Below, one piece after another: positions 35,363 through 44,644 of a stretch of DNA of 64,000 nt. The notes beneath the pieces were generated by a model, which worked only from the letters and a program-made list of their open reading frames with translations, did not search any database and was not told where the DNA came from. How positions within the stretch are numbered: position 1 is the stretch's first letter; every line of letters begins with the position of its first letter. The position numbers and the translations under genes are program-made. Source of the stretch: Luteibacter anthropi (GTDB lineage Bacteria > Pseudomonadota > Gammaproteobacteria > Xanthomonadales > Rhodanobacteraceae); assembly GCF_011759365.1 (NCBI RefSeq), contig NZ_JAARLZ010000009.1, positions 124,001 through 188,000 on the forward strand, given 5' to 3'.

Positions 35363-37228
35363 GTGAACGCGCAACTGGATACCGTCGGCGACACTCGCCG
35401 CGCCACCTCGAACCACCCCCTGACCGGCTGCTCGCTGAGCGGCGCGGACATCGTCGTGCAGGTACTCGCCGACGAGGGACTCGACGTACTCTTCGGCTAT
35501 TCCGGCGGCGCCATCCTTCCCGTATACGACGCCATCTTCCGCTACAACGCGGAACACCCGCGCGATGACGGTGCCGAAGCGCTGCCCCTGATCGTTCCCG
35601 CCAACGAACAGGGTGCCTGCTTCATGGCCGCCGGCTATGCGCGTGCCTCCGGTCGCGTGGGCGTGGCCCTGGTCACTTCCGGTCCCGGCGCCACCAATGC
35701 GGTGACGCCCGTGCGCGATTCCATGGCGGATTCGATCCCCATGGTGGTGATCTGCGGCCAGGTACCCACCGGCGCCATCGGTACGGATGCGTTCCAGGAA
35801 GCGCCGATCAGCACGATCATGGGCGCCTGTGCGAAACATGTGTTCCTGGTGACCGACGCATCCACGCTGGAAGCCACCTTGCGTACCGCATTCCAGATCG
35901 CCCGCAGCGGCCGCCCCGGTCCGGTGGTGATCGACATCCCCAAGGACGTGCAGAACGCACCGCTGACCTTCCATGGTTCGCGTGAGCTGGCCGTGCGTGG
36001 TTATCGCTCGCGCCTGCATGCCGTGCAGTCGGCCACCATCGACGACGATGCCTGCGCCGCCCTGTTCGCGGCCCTGGCCCGCGCCGAGCGTCCGCTCATC
36101 TATGCCGGTGGCGGGGTCATCGCCGCCGAAGCCGCCGATGCGCTGCGCGACTTCTCCCACACCTACGGCATTCCCGTGGTCACCACCTTGATGGGTATCG
36201 GCGGTTTCGACACCACCGATCCGCTCGCGCTGCACATGCTTGGCATGCATGGCGCGGCATATGCCAACTACGCGATGGACGACTGCGATTTCGTCTTTGC
36301 CCTGGGTGCCCGCTTCGACGACCGCGTGGTCGGCGTACCGGCACAGTTTGCGCCGAAGGCACGCACCATCGCCCAGATCGACATCGACCCCGCCGAGATC
36401 GGCAAGGTGAAGTCGGTGCACTGGCATCACGTCGGCGAACTGGGATCGTCCCTGCGTCGCCTGGCCGACTATGGTCGTGAAACGGACTTCCGACCCGACT
36501 ACAGTGCATGGCATGCGCATGTGGCGAACCTCAAGGCCACGCACCCGATGAACTTCTGCCGCGAAAGCGATCTTATCCAGCCCTGCGCCGTGATCGAGGC
36601 GATCAACCGCATCACCGATGGCCGGGCGATCATCAGCACGGGCGTCGGCCAGCACCAGATGTGGGCCGCGCAGTACTTCGATTTCCGCGAGCCCCGCCGC
36701 TGGCTCACCTCCGGCTCCATGGGCACGATGGGCTTCGGCCTGCCCGCCGCCATCGGCGCTCAGTTCGCCCGCCGCGACCTGACCGTGATCGATATCGACG
36801 GCGACGCCAGCATCCGCATGAACATCGGCGAGCTGGAGACCGTGACCACCTATGGCCTGCCGGTGAAGGTCGTCGTGCTGAACAACAGCGGCGACGGCAT
36901 GGTGCGCCAGTGGCAGAAGCTTTTCTTCAAGGGACGTTTCTCGGCCACCGACAAGAGTCTGCACAAGAAGGACTTCGTACGTGCCGCGCAGGCCGATGGC
37001 TTCGAGTGGGCGCGCAAGCTGGATGACGTTTCGCAGCTGGAATCGACCATCGCCGAATTCCTCGCCTTCGCCGGACCGGCCTTCCTGGAAGTGGTGATCG
37101 ACCCCGATGCCGGCGTCTATCCGATGGTAGGCCCCGGTGCTTCCTATGCCGAGATGATCACAGGCGACTGGATTCCCAGCCGCGACGCACCCGTGGCCCG
37201 CGAGGCCGCGCCCACAGGGATGTTCTGA
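35363..37228 (+). CDS. ilvB: acetolactate synthase, large (catalytic) subunit
   Basis: A 621-residue ThDP enzyme. GTG start at 35363 with AAGGA 10 bases upstream. About 25 residues precede the family start at SGADIVVQVLADEGLDVLFGYSGGAILPVYDA; Glu82 in NEQGACFMAAGYARASGR is the cofactor-activating Glu; DIDPAEIGK and GTMGFGLPAAIGAQ follow, and the ThDP motif GDASIRMNIGELETVTTYG ends with NN. A Pro/Asp-rich loop (NAEHPRDDGAEALPL) lies before the Glu. The 97 bases between ilvC and this gene hold nothing recognised. ilvH follows after 2 bases. Confidence 0.95.
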   Translation: MNAQLDTVGDTRRATSNHPLTGCSLSGADIVVQVLADEGLDVLFGYSGGAILPVYDAIFRYNAEHPRDDGAEALPLIVPANEQGACFMAAGYARASGRVGVALVTSGPGATNAVTPVRDSMADSIPMVVICGQVPTGAIGTDAFQEAPISTIMGACAKHVFLVTDASTLEATLRTAFQIARSGRPGPVVIDIPKDVQNAPLTFHGSRELAVRGYRSRLHAVQSATIDDDACAALFAALARAERPLIYAGGGVIAAEAADALRDFSHTYGIPVVTTLMGIGGFDTTDPLALHMLGMHGAAYANYAMDDCDFVFALGARFDDRVVGVPAQFAPKARTIAQIDIDPAEIGKVKSVHWHHVGELGSSLRRLADYGRETDFRPDYSAWHAHVANLKATHPMNFCRESDLIQPCAVIEAINRITDGRAIISTGVGQHQMWAAQYFDFREPRRWLTSGSMGTMGFGLPAAIGAQFARRDLTVIDIDGDASIRMNIGELETVTTYGLPVKVVVLNNSGDGMVRQWQKLFFKGRFSATDKSLHKKDFVRAAQADGFEWARKLDDVSQLESTIAEFLAFAGPAFLEVVIDPDAGVYPMVGPGASYAEMITGDWIPSRDAPVAREAAPTGMF

Positions 37229-37230
37229 CG

Positions 37231-37710
37231 ATGCGCCATCTGATTTCCATGCTGCTCCAGAACGAGGCCGGCGCGCTGGCGCGCGTCGCCGGCCTGTTCG
37301 CCTCTCGCGGCTACAACATCGAATCGCTCACCGTCGCCGCCACGCACGATGAAGAAGTCTCGCGCCTGACCCTCACCGTGTATGGCGACGATGCCACGGT
37401 GGAGCAGGTCGTGAAGCAGTCGGCCAAGCTCGTGGACGTGATCGAGATTGCCGAACTGACCCGCCGCGAGCATCTGGAACGCGAGCTTTCGGTGGTGCGC
37501 GTGGAAGCCGAAGGTCATGTGCTGGATGCCTTCCTGTCGCGCGTGGGTGCACGCCTGCTCGAACGCATCGGCACGCAGTCCGTGGTGGAGTTCACCGGGC
37601 GCACGGATGAGGTGGACGGATTCATCGATGGCCTGCGCGGCGTGGCGGGCATCACCGACCAGGCACGCAGCGGCGTAGCCGCGGTAGAACGCACCGCCCT
37701 ACCCGTCTGA
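37231..37710 (+). CDS. ilvH: acetolactate synthase, small (regulatory) subunit
   Basis: A 159-residue regulatory subunit with an N-terminal ACT domain (RHLISMLLQNEAGALARVAGLFASRGYNIESLTV), which binds valine in this family, and a C-terminal domain (ELSVVRVE, RVGARLLERIG, GIDQ-like end GITDQARSG). Length matches the IlvH/IlvN group of about 160 residues. It is the last gene of ilvC-ilvB-ilvH; a REP triplet follows directly. Confidence 0.94.
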   Translation: MRHLISMLLQNEAGALARVAGLFASRGYNIESLTVAATHDEEVSRLTLTVYGDDATVEQVVKQSAKLVDVIEIAELTRREHLERELSVVRVEAEGHVLDAFLSRVGARLLERIGTQSVVEFTGRTDEVDGFIDGLRGVAGITDQARSGVAAVERTALPV

Positions 37711-37715
37711 AACGT

Positions 37716-37864
37716 GTAGGAGCGCGCCTTGCGCGCGACCGGGTGGAACGGTGCGCTCCGTTTGTGGTTGCCGCTCCCCTGTAGGAGCGCGCCTGCGCGC
37801 GACCGGTTGAATCGAAACGATGATGGTTTTCGCGACAACCGGTCGCGCGCAGGCGCGCTCCTAC
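37716..37864. repeat. REP triplet (+,+,-)
   Basis: REPs at 37716-37740 (+), 37781-37804 (+) and 37841-37864 (-). The last two form perfect inverted arms of 29 bases (37781-37809 and 37836-37864), longer than the REP core. No other feature is seen in the 277 bases between ilvH and the hydrolase gene. Confidence 0.9.
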
Positions 37865-37987
37865 AGAATGCGATGGTTGCGTTTGGAAATGAAACCAACG
37901 GGCGTTCTTGCGAAAGCGTGGCGTGCTGCGCACTCCCTTGCGTTACATAGTCACATGATGCATGTCCTTCCAACAGGATGTACCGAC

Positions 37988-39613
37988 ATGCACAGACGCA
38001 AGCTGATCGCCCTGCTCACCGCCGGCCTGCTCGCCTTCGGGGCTCATGCCCAGAACGTCGACACCAGCACCATGAACGACCATGTGTTCGCGGCCTACCA
38101 GGGCTGGTTCCATTGCCCCGGTGACCCTGGCGACAACAGCAACTGGTTCCACTGGTCGTACATCTCGCAGCTGGTGCCCGACGCGAAGATGGTGAGCATC
38201 CCTAACTATCCCATCACCGACGAGTATCCGGCTGAATCGCGCTGCCCGGTGCCGGGCCTCACGGTGAACGGTCAGCAGGCCTACTTCTTCACCTCGCTGG
38301 CGCTGGGCACCGCCGAGCTGCATTTCCGCTGGATGAAGGAATACGGCATCGACGGGGCCATGCTCCAGCGCTTCCTGGGCTCGACGGACTCCTACTACCA
38401 GGAGAACGATATCGTGCTGCGCCATGCTTTCCAGGCCGCGCAGGACAACGGCCGCACGATCATGATCGAGTACGACATGAGCGGCAATTTCAACAATACG
38501 CAGACCCAGGCCGACGAAGACGCCATCTTCAACCACATCACCTCGGACTGGACGCACCTGGTCAACGACCTGCACGTACTCGACAACCCGATGTACCAGC
38601 AGCACAACGGCAAGCCGGTGATCAGCCTGTGGGGCATGGGCCGGCCAGCCGATGAGCTGTGGGGTGTGAAGCCAGCGCTCGCCAGCCGCGTCATCGACTG
38701 GTTCAAGAACACCCAGCACATGACCGTGATCGGTGGCGTCAGCCCCTTCTGGATGGAGCTGCCGGAATGGAAGGACGTGCTGGCGAAGCTTGATGTGATC
38801 CAGCCCTGGAACGTCGGTGCATTCGGCGGCGATTCCGACCTGCCGTGGCAGCTGCAGAACCGCATCGAGCCGCAGCTTGCCGCGACGCAGGCGGCCGGCC
38901 AGCTCTATATGCCGACGGTATTCCCGGCATCATCCGGTCGTGACCAGAACAACGGCAACCAGCCGACGGAGGGTGCTGCATCGCTCGGCGGCGCGTTCTT
39001 CTGGCACCAGGCATTCGATGATCGAAGCGCAGGTGTGCGGACGATCAAGATCGCGATGTTCGACGAACTGGGCGAAGGTACGTCCCTGTTGAAAACAGCA
39101 CGCAATGCGTCAGAGACGCCGTCGCAGATGGCGTGGCTGAATCTCGATGTAGATGGTTACAGCCTGCCGCATGACTGGAACCTGCGTATCGCTCATGAAG
39201 TGGTGAGCCTGTTCCACGGCGGCACGGGCTATACGCGCAATACGCCCACCGATCCGGGCCCGTTCGATACGTCGATTCCGGAATGCGGTGTGCTGGGCCC
39301 CAACCAGGTAGTGACCGTGGCGCAACCGGTCGTGTCATGCGACGGGCATACCAGCCTGCGCCAGCAGGCCGACGGCAGCGCCGGACTCTATCGCGATGGC
39401 GTGCAGACCGCGACGATCGGCAAGACCGGCGGCACGCAGGGCACGCTGATCATGCAGGGCGACGGCAATTTCGTGAGCTATGGCGCCGACGGCAAGCCGG
39501 AATGGGCCACCAGCACGGAGAACCATGGCGGGGCGTATCTGTATGTGCGCAACGATGGCGGCGTGCAGGTGATCTACCAGGGCGCCCCGATCTGGAGTTT
39601 CCCGACCCCGTAA
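37988..39613 (+). CDS. secreted GH71/99-like glycoside hydrolase with B-lectin domain
   Basis: A 541-residue exported protein: signal peptide MHRRKLIALLTAGLLAFGAHA, then a barrel-type catalytic region (VFAAYQGWFHCPGDPGD, YGIDGAMLQRFLGST, NGRTIMIEYDMSG, PVISLWGMGR, VIGGVSPFWMELPEW, LDVIQPWNVGAFGG) as seen in GH71/GH99-like proteins. After a Pro/Gly linker near residue 425, a bulb-type mannose-binding lectin domain follows (LRQQADGSAGLYRDG, LIMQGDGNFVSYGADGKPEWAT). It probably attacks an alpha-linked glucan or mannan outside the cell; the substrate is inference. Single gene; a 35-base perfect inverted repeat lies behind it. Confidence 0.75.
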   Translation: MHRRKLIALLTAGLLAFGAHAQNVDTSTMNDHVFAAYQGWFHCPGDPGDNSNWFHWSYISQLVPDAKMVSIPNYPITDEYPAESRCPVPGLTVNGQQAYFFTSLALGTAELHFRWMKEYGIDGAMLQRFLGSTDSYYQENDIVLRHAFQAAQDNGRTIMIEYDMSGNFNNTQTQADEDAIFNHITSDWTHLVNDLHVLDNPMYQQHNGKPVISLWGMGRPADELWGVKPALASRVIDWFKNTQHMTVIGGVSPFWMELPEWKDVLAKLDVIQPWNVGAFGGDSDLPWQLQNRIEPQLAATQAAGQLYMPTVFPASSGRDQNNGNQPTEGAASLGGAFFWHQAFDDRSAGVRTIKIAMFDELGEGTSLLKTARNASETPSQMAWLNLDVDGYSLPHDWNLRIAHEVVSLFHGGTGYTRNTPTDPGPFDTSIPECGVLGPNQVVTVAQPVVSCDGHTSLRQQADGSAGLYRDGVQTATIGKTGGTQGTLIMQGDGNFVSYGADGKPEWATSTENHGGAYLYVRNDGGVQVIYQGAPIWSFPTP

Positions 39614-39617
39614 CCCT

Positions 39618-39701
39618 GTAGGAGCGCGCCTCGCGCGCGACCGGTAACGCGAATGTGTGTGGATTGTCGCGTTACCGGTCGCGCGCGAGGCGCGCTCCTA
39701 C
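39618..39701. repeat. REP pair forming a perfect 35-bp inverted repeat
   Basis: Arms at 39618-39652 and 39667-39701 are exact reverse complements, loop 14 bases. Each arm contains a REP (GTAGGAGCGCGCC ... GCGCGACC) plus CGGTAACGCGA beyond it. It sits between convergent genes and is likely to work as a bidirectional transcript end. Confidence 0.9.
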
Positions 39702-39716
39702 ATTGGAGGGTGTCGG

Positions 39717-40316
39717 TTACCAGACCTTGTAGACCTGCCCCGTCTGGCGGCCTTCCACGCTTCGCGAGAACGCCAGGGCGGCGCGTGCCGCCGGCACCGG
39801 ATCGAAACCCCGGAAGAACGGCCCGTAGCTGTCCATCGCTTCGGTCAGCACGTTCGGGCTCACCACGTTGATGCGCAGGCCGCGCGGCAGTTCGATGGCC
39901 GCCGCACGCACATAGGCCTCCACCGCGCCGTTGACCATGCTCGCGCAGGCGCCGGCCACGATGGGCTGCTCGGTAAGGATGCCGGTGATGAGGGTGAACG
40001 AGCCGCCGTCGCGCAGGCGCGGCGTGCCGGCGACCACCAGGCGTACCTGGCCCAGCAGCTTGTCCTGCAGGCCTTCGAGGTACTGCGCCTCGCCCAGTTC
40101 GGCCAGCGGCTTGAAGGGCACCTTGCCCGCGGCGCAGACCACGGCATCCAGTTCACCGACCTGCTGGTACATCGCCTCGACGCTGGCGGCATCGCGCAGG
40201 TCGACGCGCACGTCGCCACCTGAGCGGCCGGCGCGGATGATCTCGTGACGCTGGCCCAGCTCGGCCGCGACGGCCTCGCCCAGGGTGCCACTGGCTCCGA
40301 CGATAAGGATCTTCAT
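39717..40316 (-). CDS. short-chain dehydrogenase/reductase family protein (199 aa)
   Basis: A small Rossmann protein: MKILIVGASGTLGEAVAAELG is the NAD(P) loop, DLRDAASVEAMYQQVGELDAVVCAAG the next strand, and the SDR catalytic area reads SFTLITGILTEQP ... SMVNGAVEAYVRAAAIELPRGLRINVVSPNVLTE. The usual Tyr-x3-Lys pair is not present: the aligned region has MVNGAVEAYVRA, so this is an atypical SDR, as in the YbbO/short NAD(P)-binding group. Substrate unknown. Divergent from the AraC regulator at 40367 with 50 bases between. Confidence 0.85.
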   Translation of the reverse strand: MKILIVGASGTLGEAVAAELGQRHEIIRAGRSGGDVRVDLRDAASVEAMYQQVGELDAVVCAAGKVPFKPLAELGEAQYLEGLQDKLLGQVRLVVAGTPRLRDGGSFTLITGILTEQPIVAGACASMVNGAVEAYVRAAAIELPRGLRINVVSPNVLTEAMDSYGPFFRGFDPVPAARAALAFSRSVEGRQTGQVYKVW

Positions 40317-40366
40317 GTTGCGGGGTTCCTTGGTGGTTGCATACGGGAAAGAGTACGCTCGATCGC

Positions 40367-41293
40367 ATGAATCGTCGCGCCGCCCTCTCGCTGCCGCCGC
40401 CCATGGCCGATACCTCGGCGCTCGGCCGTGAGCAGGATCTGCTGGGCCTGTCCGACGAGCCGACGATCCACTATCTCGACCACGGCTCGCGCAGCCGGCT
40501 GATCCGCTGGCATTACCACCCGGCCTACGAACTCCACCTGATCGTCGCCACCGAAGGCACGGCCTATGTCGGCGACTACACGGGCCGCTTCGCGCCCTAC
40601 ACGCTGATGCTCACGGGCCCCAACGTGCCGCACAACTGGGTCACCGACGACACCTGCGAACCCGTAGCGCTGCGTGACCGGGTGATCCTGTTCTCCGAGG
40701 CGTTCGTACGCCGCTGCATCGAATTCTTCCCCTCGGCACGGCACGTGCGGTCGCTGCTGCTGGAAGAAGCCCGCCATGGCATCGCATTCTCCAGCGAACT
40801 GGGGCGCCAGCTGGAGCCGCATTTTCGCCGTGTATCCGATCACGGCGGCCTGCGCCGCGTCGCCAGTTTCTTCGAGATGGTGGAAGCCCTGGCGGAAGAC
40901 GACACACGCAAGCCACTGAGTAGCCGGCCGTTCCAGGCCGCATCCGATCCGGCACAGTCCGTGAGGCTGCATCGGGCCGTCACCTACATCGAACGCCACT
41001 ATGCCGGCGATATCTCGCTGAAAGCGGTCGCCGACCGCCTGGACATGTCCGAGAGCGCGTTCTCGCGATTCTTCCACCAGCACACGGGCTACCGGTTCAT
41101 CGACTACGTGAACCAGACCCGCGTGCAACATGCCTGCGAACGATTGTCCGGTTCGGACGCGCCCATTACCGACATCTGCTATGACGTCGGCTTCAGCAAC
41201 CTGTCGAACTTCAATCGGCGCTTCCTGATCCTTACTGGCATGACGCCCCGCGAGTATCGGATGCGACATCGCGGGCCTGCGCCCCAGACGTGA
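40367..41293 (+). CDS. mtlR: AraC family transcriptional activator, probable regulator of the polyol operon
   Basis: A 308-residue regulator. N-terminal cupin sensor (SRLIRWHYHPAYELHLIVATEG, VGDYTGRFAPYTLMLTGPNVPHNW) and C-terminal double helix-turn-helix (HYAGDISLKAVADRLDMSESAFSRFFHQHTG, ITDICYDVGFSNLSNFNRRFLILTGMTPREYR). Length and cupin text are like MtlR of Pseudomonas mannitol operons, and it lies directly before the transporter genes in the same direction. The start at 40367 has no strong ribosome site; 40403 is an alternative. The symbol rests on context. Confidence 0.75.
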   Translation: MNRRAALSLPPPMADTSALGREQDLLGLSDEPTIHYLDHGSRSRLIRWHYHPAYELHLIVATEGTAYVGDYTGRFAPYTLMLTGPNVPHNWVTDDTCEPVALRDRVILFSEAFVRRCIEFFPSARHVRSLLLEEARHGIAFSSELGRQLEPHFRRVSDHGGLRRVASFFEMVEALAEDDTRKPLSSRPFQAASDPAQSVRLHRAVTYIERHYAGDISLKAVADRLDMSESAFSRFFHQHTGYRFIDYVNQTRVQHACERLSGSDAPITDICYDVGFSNLSNFNRRFLILTGMTPREYRMRHRGPAPQT

Positions 41294-41549
41294 TGCGGCG
41301 CCGCCGCAGCGGCCCGGGCGAACGCGTTCATTTACATACTTTATTGCTCTGGCCGAACCATGCTGCTTCGCAGCAAAAACACGTGCTCCCGGGGATTCAC
41401 GTTGCCCCTGCCTGCAAAAAAGTATCTGTTTTCACCACAAAACGACGCCCGCCGTATTGGTGACGACCGTGCGCAAACACCTATAACGCTGAACCACGAC
41501 GCGACGACATCCAGCCGGCGCGCAACGGCCCGCCGCAATGGGAGGCACG
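41294..41549 (+). promoter_or_regulatory. regulatory gap before the polyol transport operon
   Basis: 256 bases without a supported gene. After a GC-rich palindrome (GGCGCCGCCGC), the stretch 41327-41350 (TTCATTTACATACTTTATTG) is A/T-rich, and so is 41409-41447, which contains AAAAAAGTA and TTTTCACCACAAAA. These are the likely promoter and activator-binding parts, but no exact boxes could be fixed. Confidence 0.3.
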
Positions 41550-42917
41550 ATGAATCATCGACGGAAATGGCAGGGGAAACTCGCCCGGCGGGCGTGCTGT
41601 CTTGCACTACTTGTGGCTTCGGGCGCCGCCTTCGCCGATACGACGCTGACCATCGGCACGGTGAACAACACCGACATGGTGCGCATGCAGGCCTTGTCGC
41701 CGGAGTACGAACGCACGCATCCCGGCGTGCATCTCAACTGGGTGGTGCTCGAAGAAAACACGCTTCGCCAGCGCCTCACCACCGACATCGCCACGCATGG
41801 CGGGCAGTTCGACGTGGTGACCATCGGTGCCTACGAGGCGCCATTGTGGGGTGCCCAGAAGTGGCTGGCGCCTTTGGACAACCTACCCGCCGATTACGAC
41901 GTCAACGACCTGTTCAAGAACGTGCGCGAGCAGCTCACCGTAGATAATCATCTTTACGCCGTGCCGTTCTACGCCGAAGCCAGCATCACCTATTACCGCA
42001 CCGATCTTTTCGCGCACGCCAACCTGACGATGCCCCCGGAACCCACCTGGGACCAGATCCGCGGTTTTGCGCAGAAACTGCACGACCCGGCGCATGGCGT
42101 CTATGGCATCTGCCTGCGCGGCAAGGCCGGCTGGGGCGAGAACATGGCCTTGCTCGGCACCATCGTGAACAGCTGGGGCGGTCGCTGGTTCGACGAGCAA
42201 TGGCATCCGCAGATCGACACGCCCGAATGGCACGGGGCGGTGAATTTCTACGTGGATCTGCTGAAAAACTATGGACCACCCGGTCCGTCGGACAACGGCT
42301 TCAACGAAAACCTCGCGCTGTTCGCCGGTGGTCGCTGTGCCATGTGGGTGGATGCCAGCGTCGGTGGCGGCACGGTGTCCAATCCGAAGGAAAGCCAGGT
42401 CGCCGGCAAGGTAGGCTTCGTGCGCTCGCCACACGAAGTCACGGACAAGGGCTCGTCGTGGCTGTGGGTCTGGTCGCTGGCCATTCCCGCCAGTTCGAGA
42501 CAGGCCGATGCCGCGCGTAACTTCATCCTCTGGGCCACATCGAAGCCCTATCTGCAACTGGTGGCAAAAAAGTACGGCGAGGAATCCACGCCGCCGGGCA
42601 CGCGCGAGTCAACGTATGCGAATGCGGCCTATATCAAGGCCGCCCCCTTCGCAAAGGTCACCTACGACTCGCTGAAGGCCGTGGACCCGGCCCATCCCAC
42701 GCTGAAACCCGTGCCTTACAAGGGCATCCAGATCGTCTCGATTCCGGAGTTCCAGGCCGTGGCGACCCTGGTCGGCCGGCAGATTGCCGGTGCGCTGGCC
42801 GGGCGCGGCAACGTGGACGAACTGCTGCGTACCGCCCAGGGCGCCGTGGACCGCACGATGAAGCGCGCCGGCTACTACGAGCACAAGCCCGTCATCCAGC
42901 AGGAGCCGACCCAATGA
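41550..42917 (+). CDS. mtlE: polyol ABC transporter, periplasmic binding protein
   Basis: A 455-residue family-1 solute-binding protein. ATG at 41550 after GGGAGG; signal peptide to about residue 30 (LARRACCLALLVASGAAFA). Mature part: TLTIGTVNNTDMVRMQALSPEYERTHPG, FDVVTIGAYEAPLW, FYAEASITYYRTDLF, GRCAMWVDASVGGG and GSSWLWVWSLAIPA, as in SmoE/MtlE proteins for sorbitol and mannitol. First gene of a five-gene operon; ATGA overlap with the permease gene. Confidence 0.88.
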   Translation: MNHRRKWQGKLARRACCLALLVASGAAFADTTLTIGTVNNTDMVRMQALSPEYERTHPGVHLNWVVLEENTLRQRLTTDIATHGGQFDVVTIGAYEAPLWGAQKWLAPLDNLPADYDVNDLFKNVREQLTVDNHLYAVPFYAEASITYYRTDLFAHANLTMPPEPTWDQIRGFAQKLHDPAHGVYGICLRGKAGWGENMALLGTIVNSWGGRWFDEQWHPQIDTPEWHGAVNFYVDLLKNYGPPGPSDNGFNENLALFAGGRCAMWVDASVGGGTVSNPKESQVAGKVGFVRSPHEVTDKGSSWLWVWSLAIPASSRQADAARNFILWATSKPYLQLVAKKYGEESTPPGTRESTYANAAYIKAAPFAKVTYDSLKAVDPAHPTLKPVPYKGIQIVSIPEFQAVATLVGRQIAGALAGRGNVDELLRTAQGAVDRTMKRAGYYEHKPVIQQEPTQ

Positions 42918-43789
42918 GCGCGCGTATCCGCAAACGCCCCGAGCGCCTGCTCGCGCAGCCGGCGATCATCATGCTGCTGGTATGGATGATCGTGCCACTG
43001 GCGATGACGCTTTACTTCTCCACGCAGTATTACAACCTGCTCTATCCGGGCAAGTCGTCGTTCGTGGGTCTGGAAAACTTCGCGTATTTCTTCACCTACC
43101 CGAGCTTCTGGACGTCGGTGCTCAACACCATCGTGCTGGTCGGCAGCGTGCTGGCGATCACCGTGGTCGGTGGCGTGCTCATCTCGATCCTCGTCGACGA
43201 GAGCTTCCCCGGCCAGGGCATCGTGCGCATGCTGCTGATCTCGCCGTTCTTCATCATGCCCACGGTGGCGGCACTGGTATGGAAGAACCTGCTGATGAAT
43301 CCCGTCTCGGGCCTGCTTGCCTGGGTGTGGAAGCTGTTCGGCGCCACGCCGGTGAACTGGTTCGCCGACTGGCCGTTATTGTCGATCATCATCGTGGTGT
43401 CGTGGGAATGGCTGCCATTCGCGATCCTGATCTTCGTCACCGCACTGCAATCGCTTGATCGCGAACAACTGGAAGCCGCTCGCATGGACGGTGCACGCGG
43501 ACTGGCCATCTTCCGCTACCTGACCCTGCCGCATCTGGCGCGCCCTATCGCAGTGGTGGTGATGGTCGAGGCCATCTTCCTGCTCAACATCTTTGCCGAG
43601 ATCTTCGTGACCACGAATGGTGGGCCGGGTGACGCAACCACCAATGTGCCTTACCTGGTCTATACCCAGGCATTGCTGGAATTCGACGTGGGTGCGGCAT
43701 CGGCCGGTGGCCTGGTGGCCGTGGTGCTGGCGAACATCATGGCGGTGTTCCTGATCCGCCTGATCGGCAAGTCGCTGACGGCGCGCTGA
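42914..43789 (+). CDS. mtlF: polyol ABC transporter, permease 1
   Basis: A 291-residue inner-membrane permease with six predicted helices (LLVWMIVPLAMTLYFSTQ, VGSVLAITVVGGVLISILV, and others). The ATPase-contact loop EQLEAARMDGARGLAIFRYLTLPHL is the EAA motif. It matches the MalF/UgpA-like SmoF/MtlF class. It works as a heterodimer with the next gene product. Confidence 0.9.
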   Translation: MSARIRKRPERLLAQPAIIMLLVWMIVPLAMTLYFSTQYYNLLYPGKSSFVGLENFAYFFTYPSFWTSVLNTIVLVGSVLAITVVGGVLISILVDESFPGQGIVRMLLISPFFIMPTVAALVWKNLLMNPVSGLLAWVWKLFGATPVNWFADWPLLSIIIVVSWEWLPFAILIFVTALQSLDREQLEAARMDGARGLAIFRYLTLPHLARPIAVVVMVEAIFLLNIFAEIFVTTNGGPGDATTNVPYLVYTQALLEFDVGAASAGGLVAVVLANIMAVFLIRLIGKSLTAR

Positions 43790-43800
43790 GGAGAAACGAC

Positions 43801-44634
43801 ATGGCCCATAACCGACCCAAGCGCCGCCTCGCCCGCACGCTGCGTGCCATTGCCTCGTGGCTCGTGGCCCTGGTGGTGTTCTTTCCGATCCTCTGGATGC
43901 TGGTCACCAGTTTCAAGAGCGAGCTGGAAGCTTTCAGCATGCCGCCGCACTTCGTGTTCTCCCCGACACTGGAGAACTACCGCGAGATCCTGTCGCGGGC
44001 GAACTACCTGCATTACGCATGGAACTCCATCGTGACGGCCGGTGGCGCCACCCTGCTCGGCATGGCGGTGGCCGTGCCGGCGGCGTATGCCTTCGCCTAT
44101 CACCCCACGAAACGCACGAAAGACGTATTGCTGTGGATGCTGTCGACCAAGATGCTCCCCGGAGTGGGTGTGCTGGTGCCGATCTACCTGATCTGCCGCG
44201 ACCTCGACATGCTCGACTCCCGGCTGGCCCTGGTGATCATCTTTGCGCTGATCAACCTGCCGATCATGGTCTGGATGATCTACACCTATTTCCGCGACAT
44301 CCCCTACGACATCCTCGAAGCGGCACGGATGGACGGTGCAGGCACCTGGCAGACGATGTTCCGCGTGCTGATTCCCGTCAGTCGTGGCGGCCTTGCCTCC
44401 ACCGCCCTGCTTTGCCTCATTCTCTCGTGGAACGAGGCCTTCTGGTCGCTCAACCTCACCACCTCCAGCGCCGCCCCCCTTACCGCGCTCGTGGCTTCGT
44501 TCTCCAGCCCCGAGGGGCTGTTCTGGGCCAAGCTTTCGGCCGTGTCGACACTCGCCTGCGCACCCATCCTGGTGCTGGGCTGGCTGTCGCAGCGCCAGCT
44601 GGTCCGTGGTCTCACCTTCGGCGCAGTCAAATAG
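43801..44634 (+). CDS. mtlG: polyol ABC transporter, permease 2
   Basis: A 277-residue permease, MalG/SmoG-like. Opening helix IASWLVALVVFFPILWMLVTSFKSE, then TAGGATLLGMAVAVPAAYAFAY, and the EAA loop DILEAARMDGAGTWQTMFRVLIPVSRGG. GAGGAGAAACGAC lies before the ATG, 11 bases after the previous stop. Confidence 0.9.
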   Translation: MAHNRPKRRLARTLRAIASWLVALVVFFPILWMLVTSFKSELEAFSMPPHFVFSPTLENYREILSRANYLHYAWNSIVTAGGATLLGMAVAVPAAYAFAYHPTKRTKDVLLWMLSTKMLPGVGVLVPIYLICRDLDMLDSRLALVIIFALINLPIMVWMIYTYFRDIPYDILEAARMDGAGTWQTMFRVLIPVSRGGLASTALLCLILSWNEAFWSLNLTTSSAAPLTALVASFSSPEGLFWAKLSAVSTLACAPILVLGWLSQRQLVRGLTFGAVK

Positions 44635-44644
44635 GAGCCGCCTC

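Noticed and set aside
41360-41947. Plus-strand frame of 195 codons before and across mtlE
   Set aside because: It runs through the start and signal peptide of mtlE in another frame and is Arg-rich without motifs; mtlE has a better ribosome site and full family sequence.
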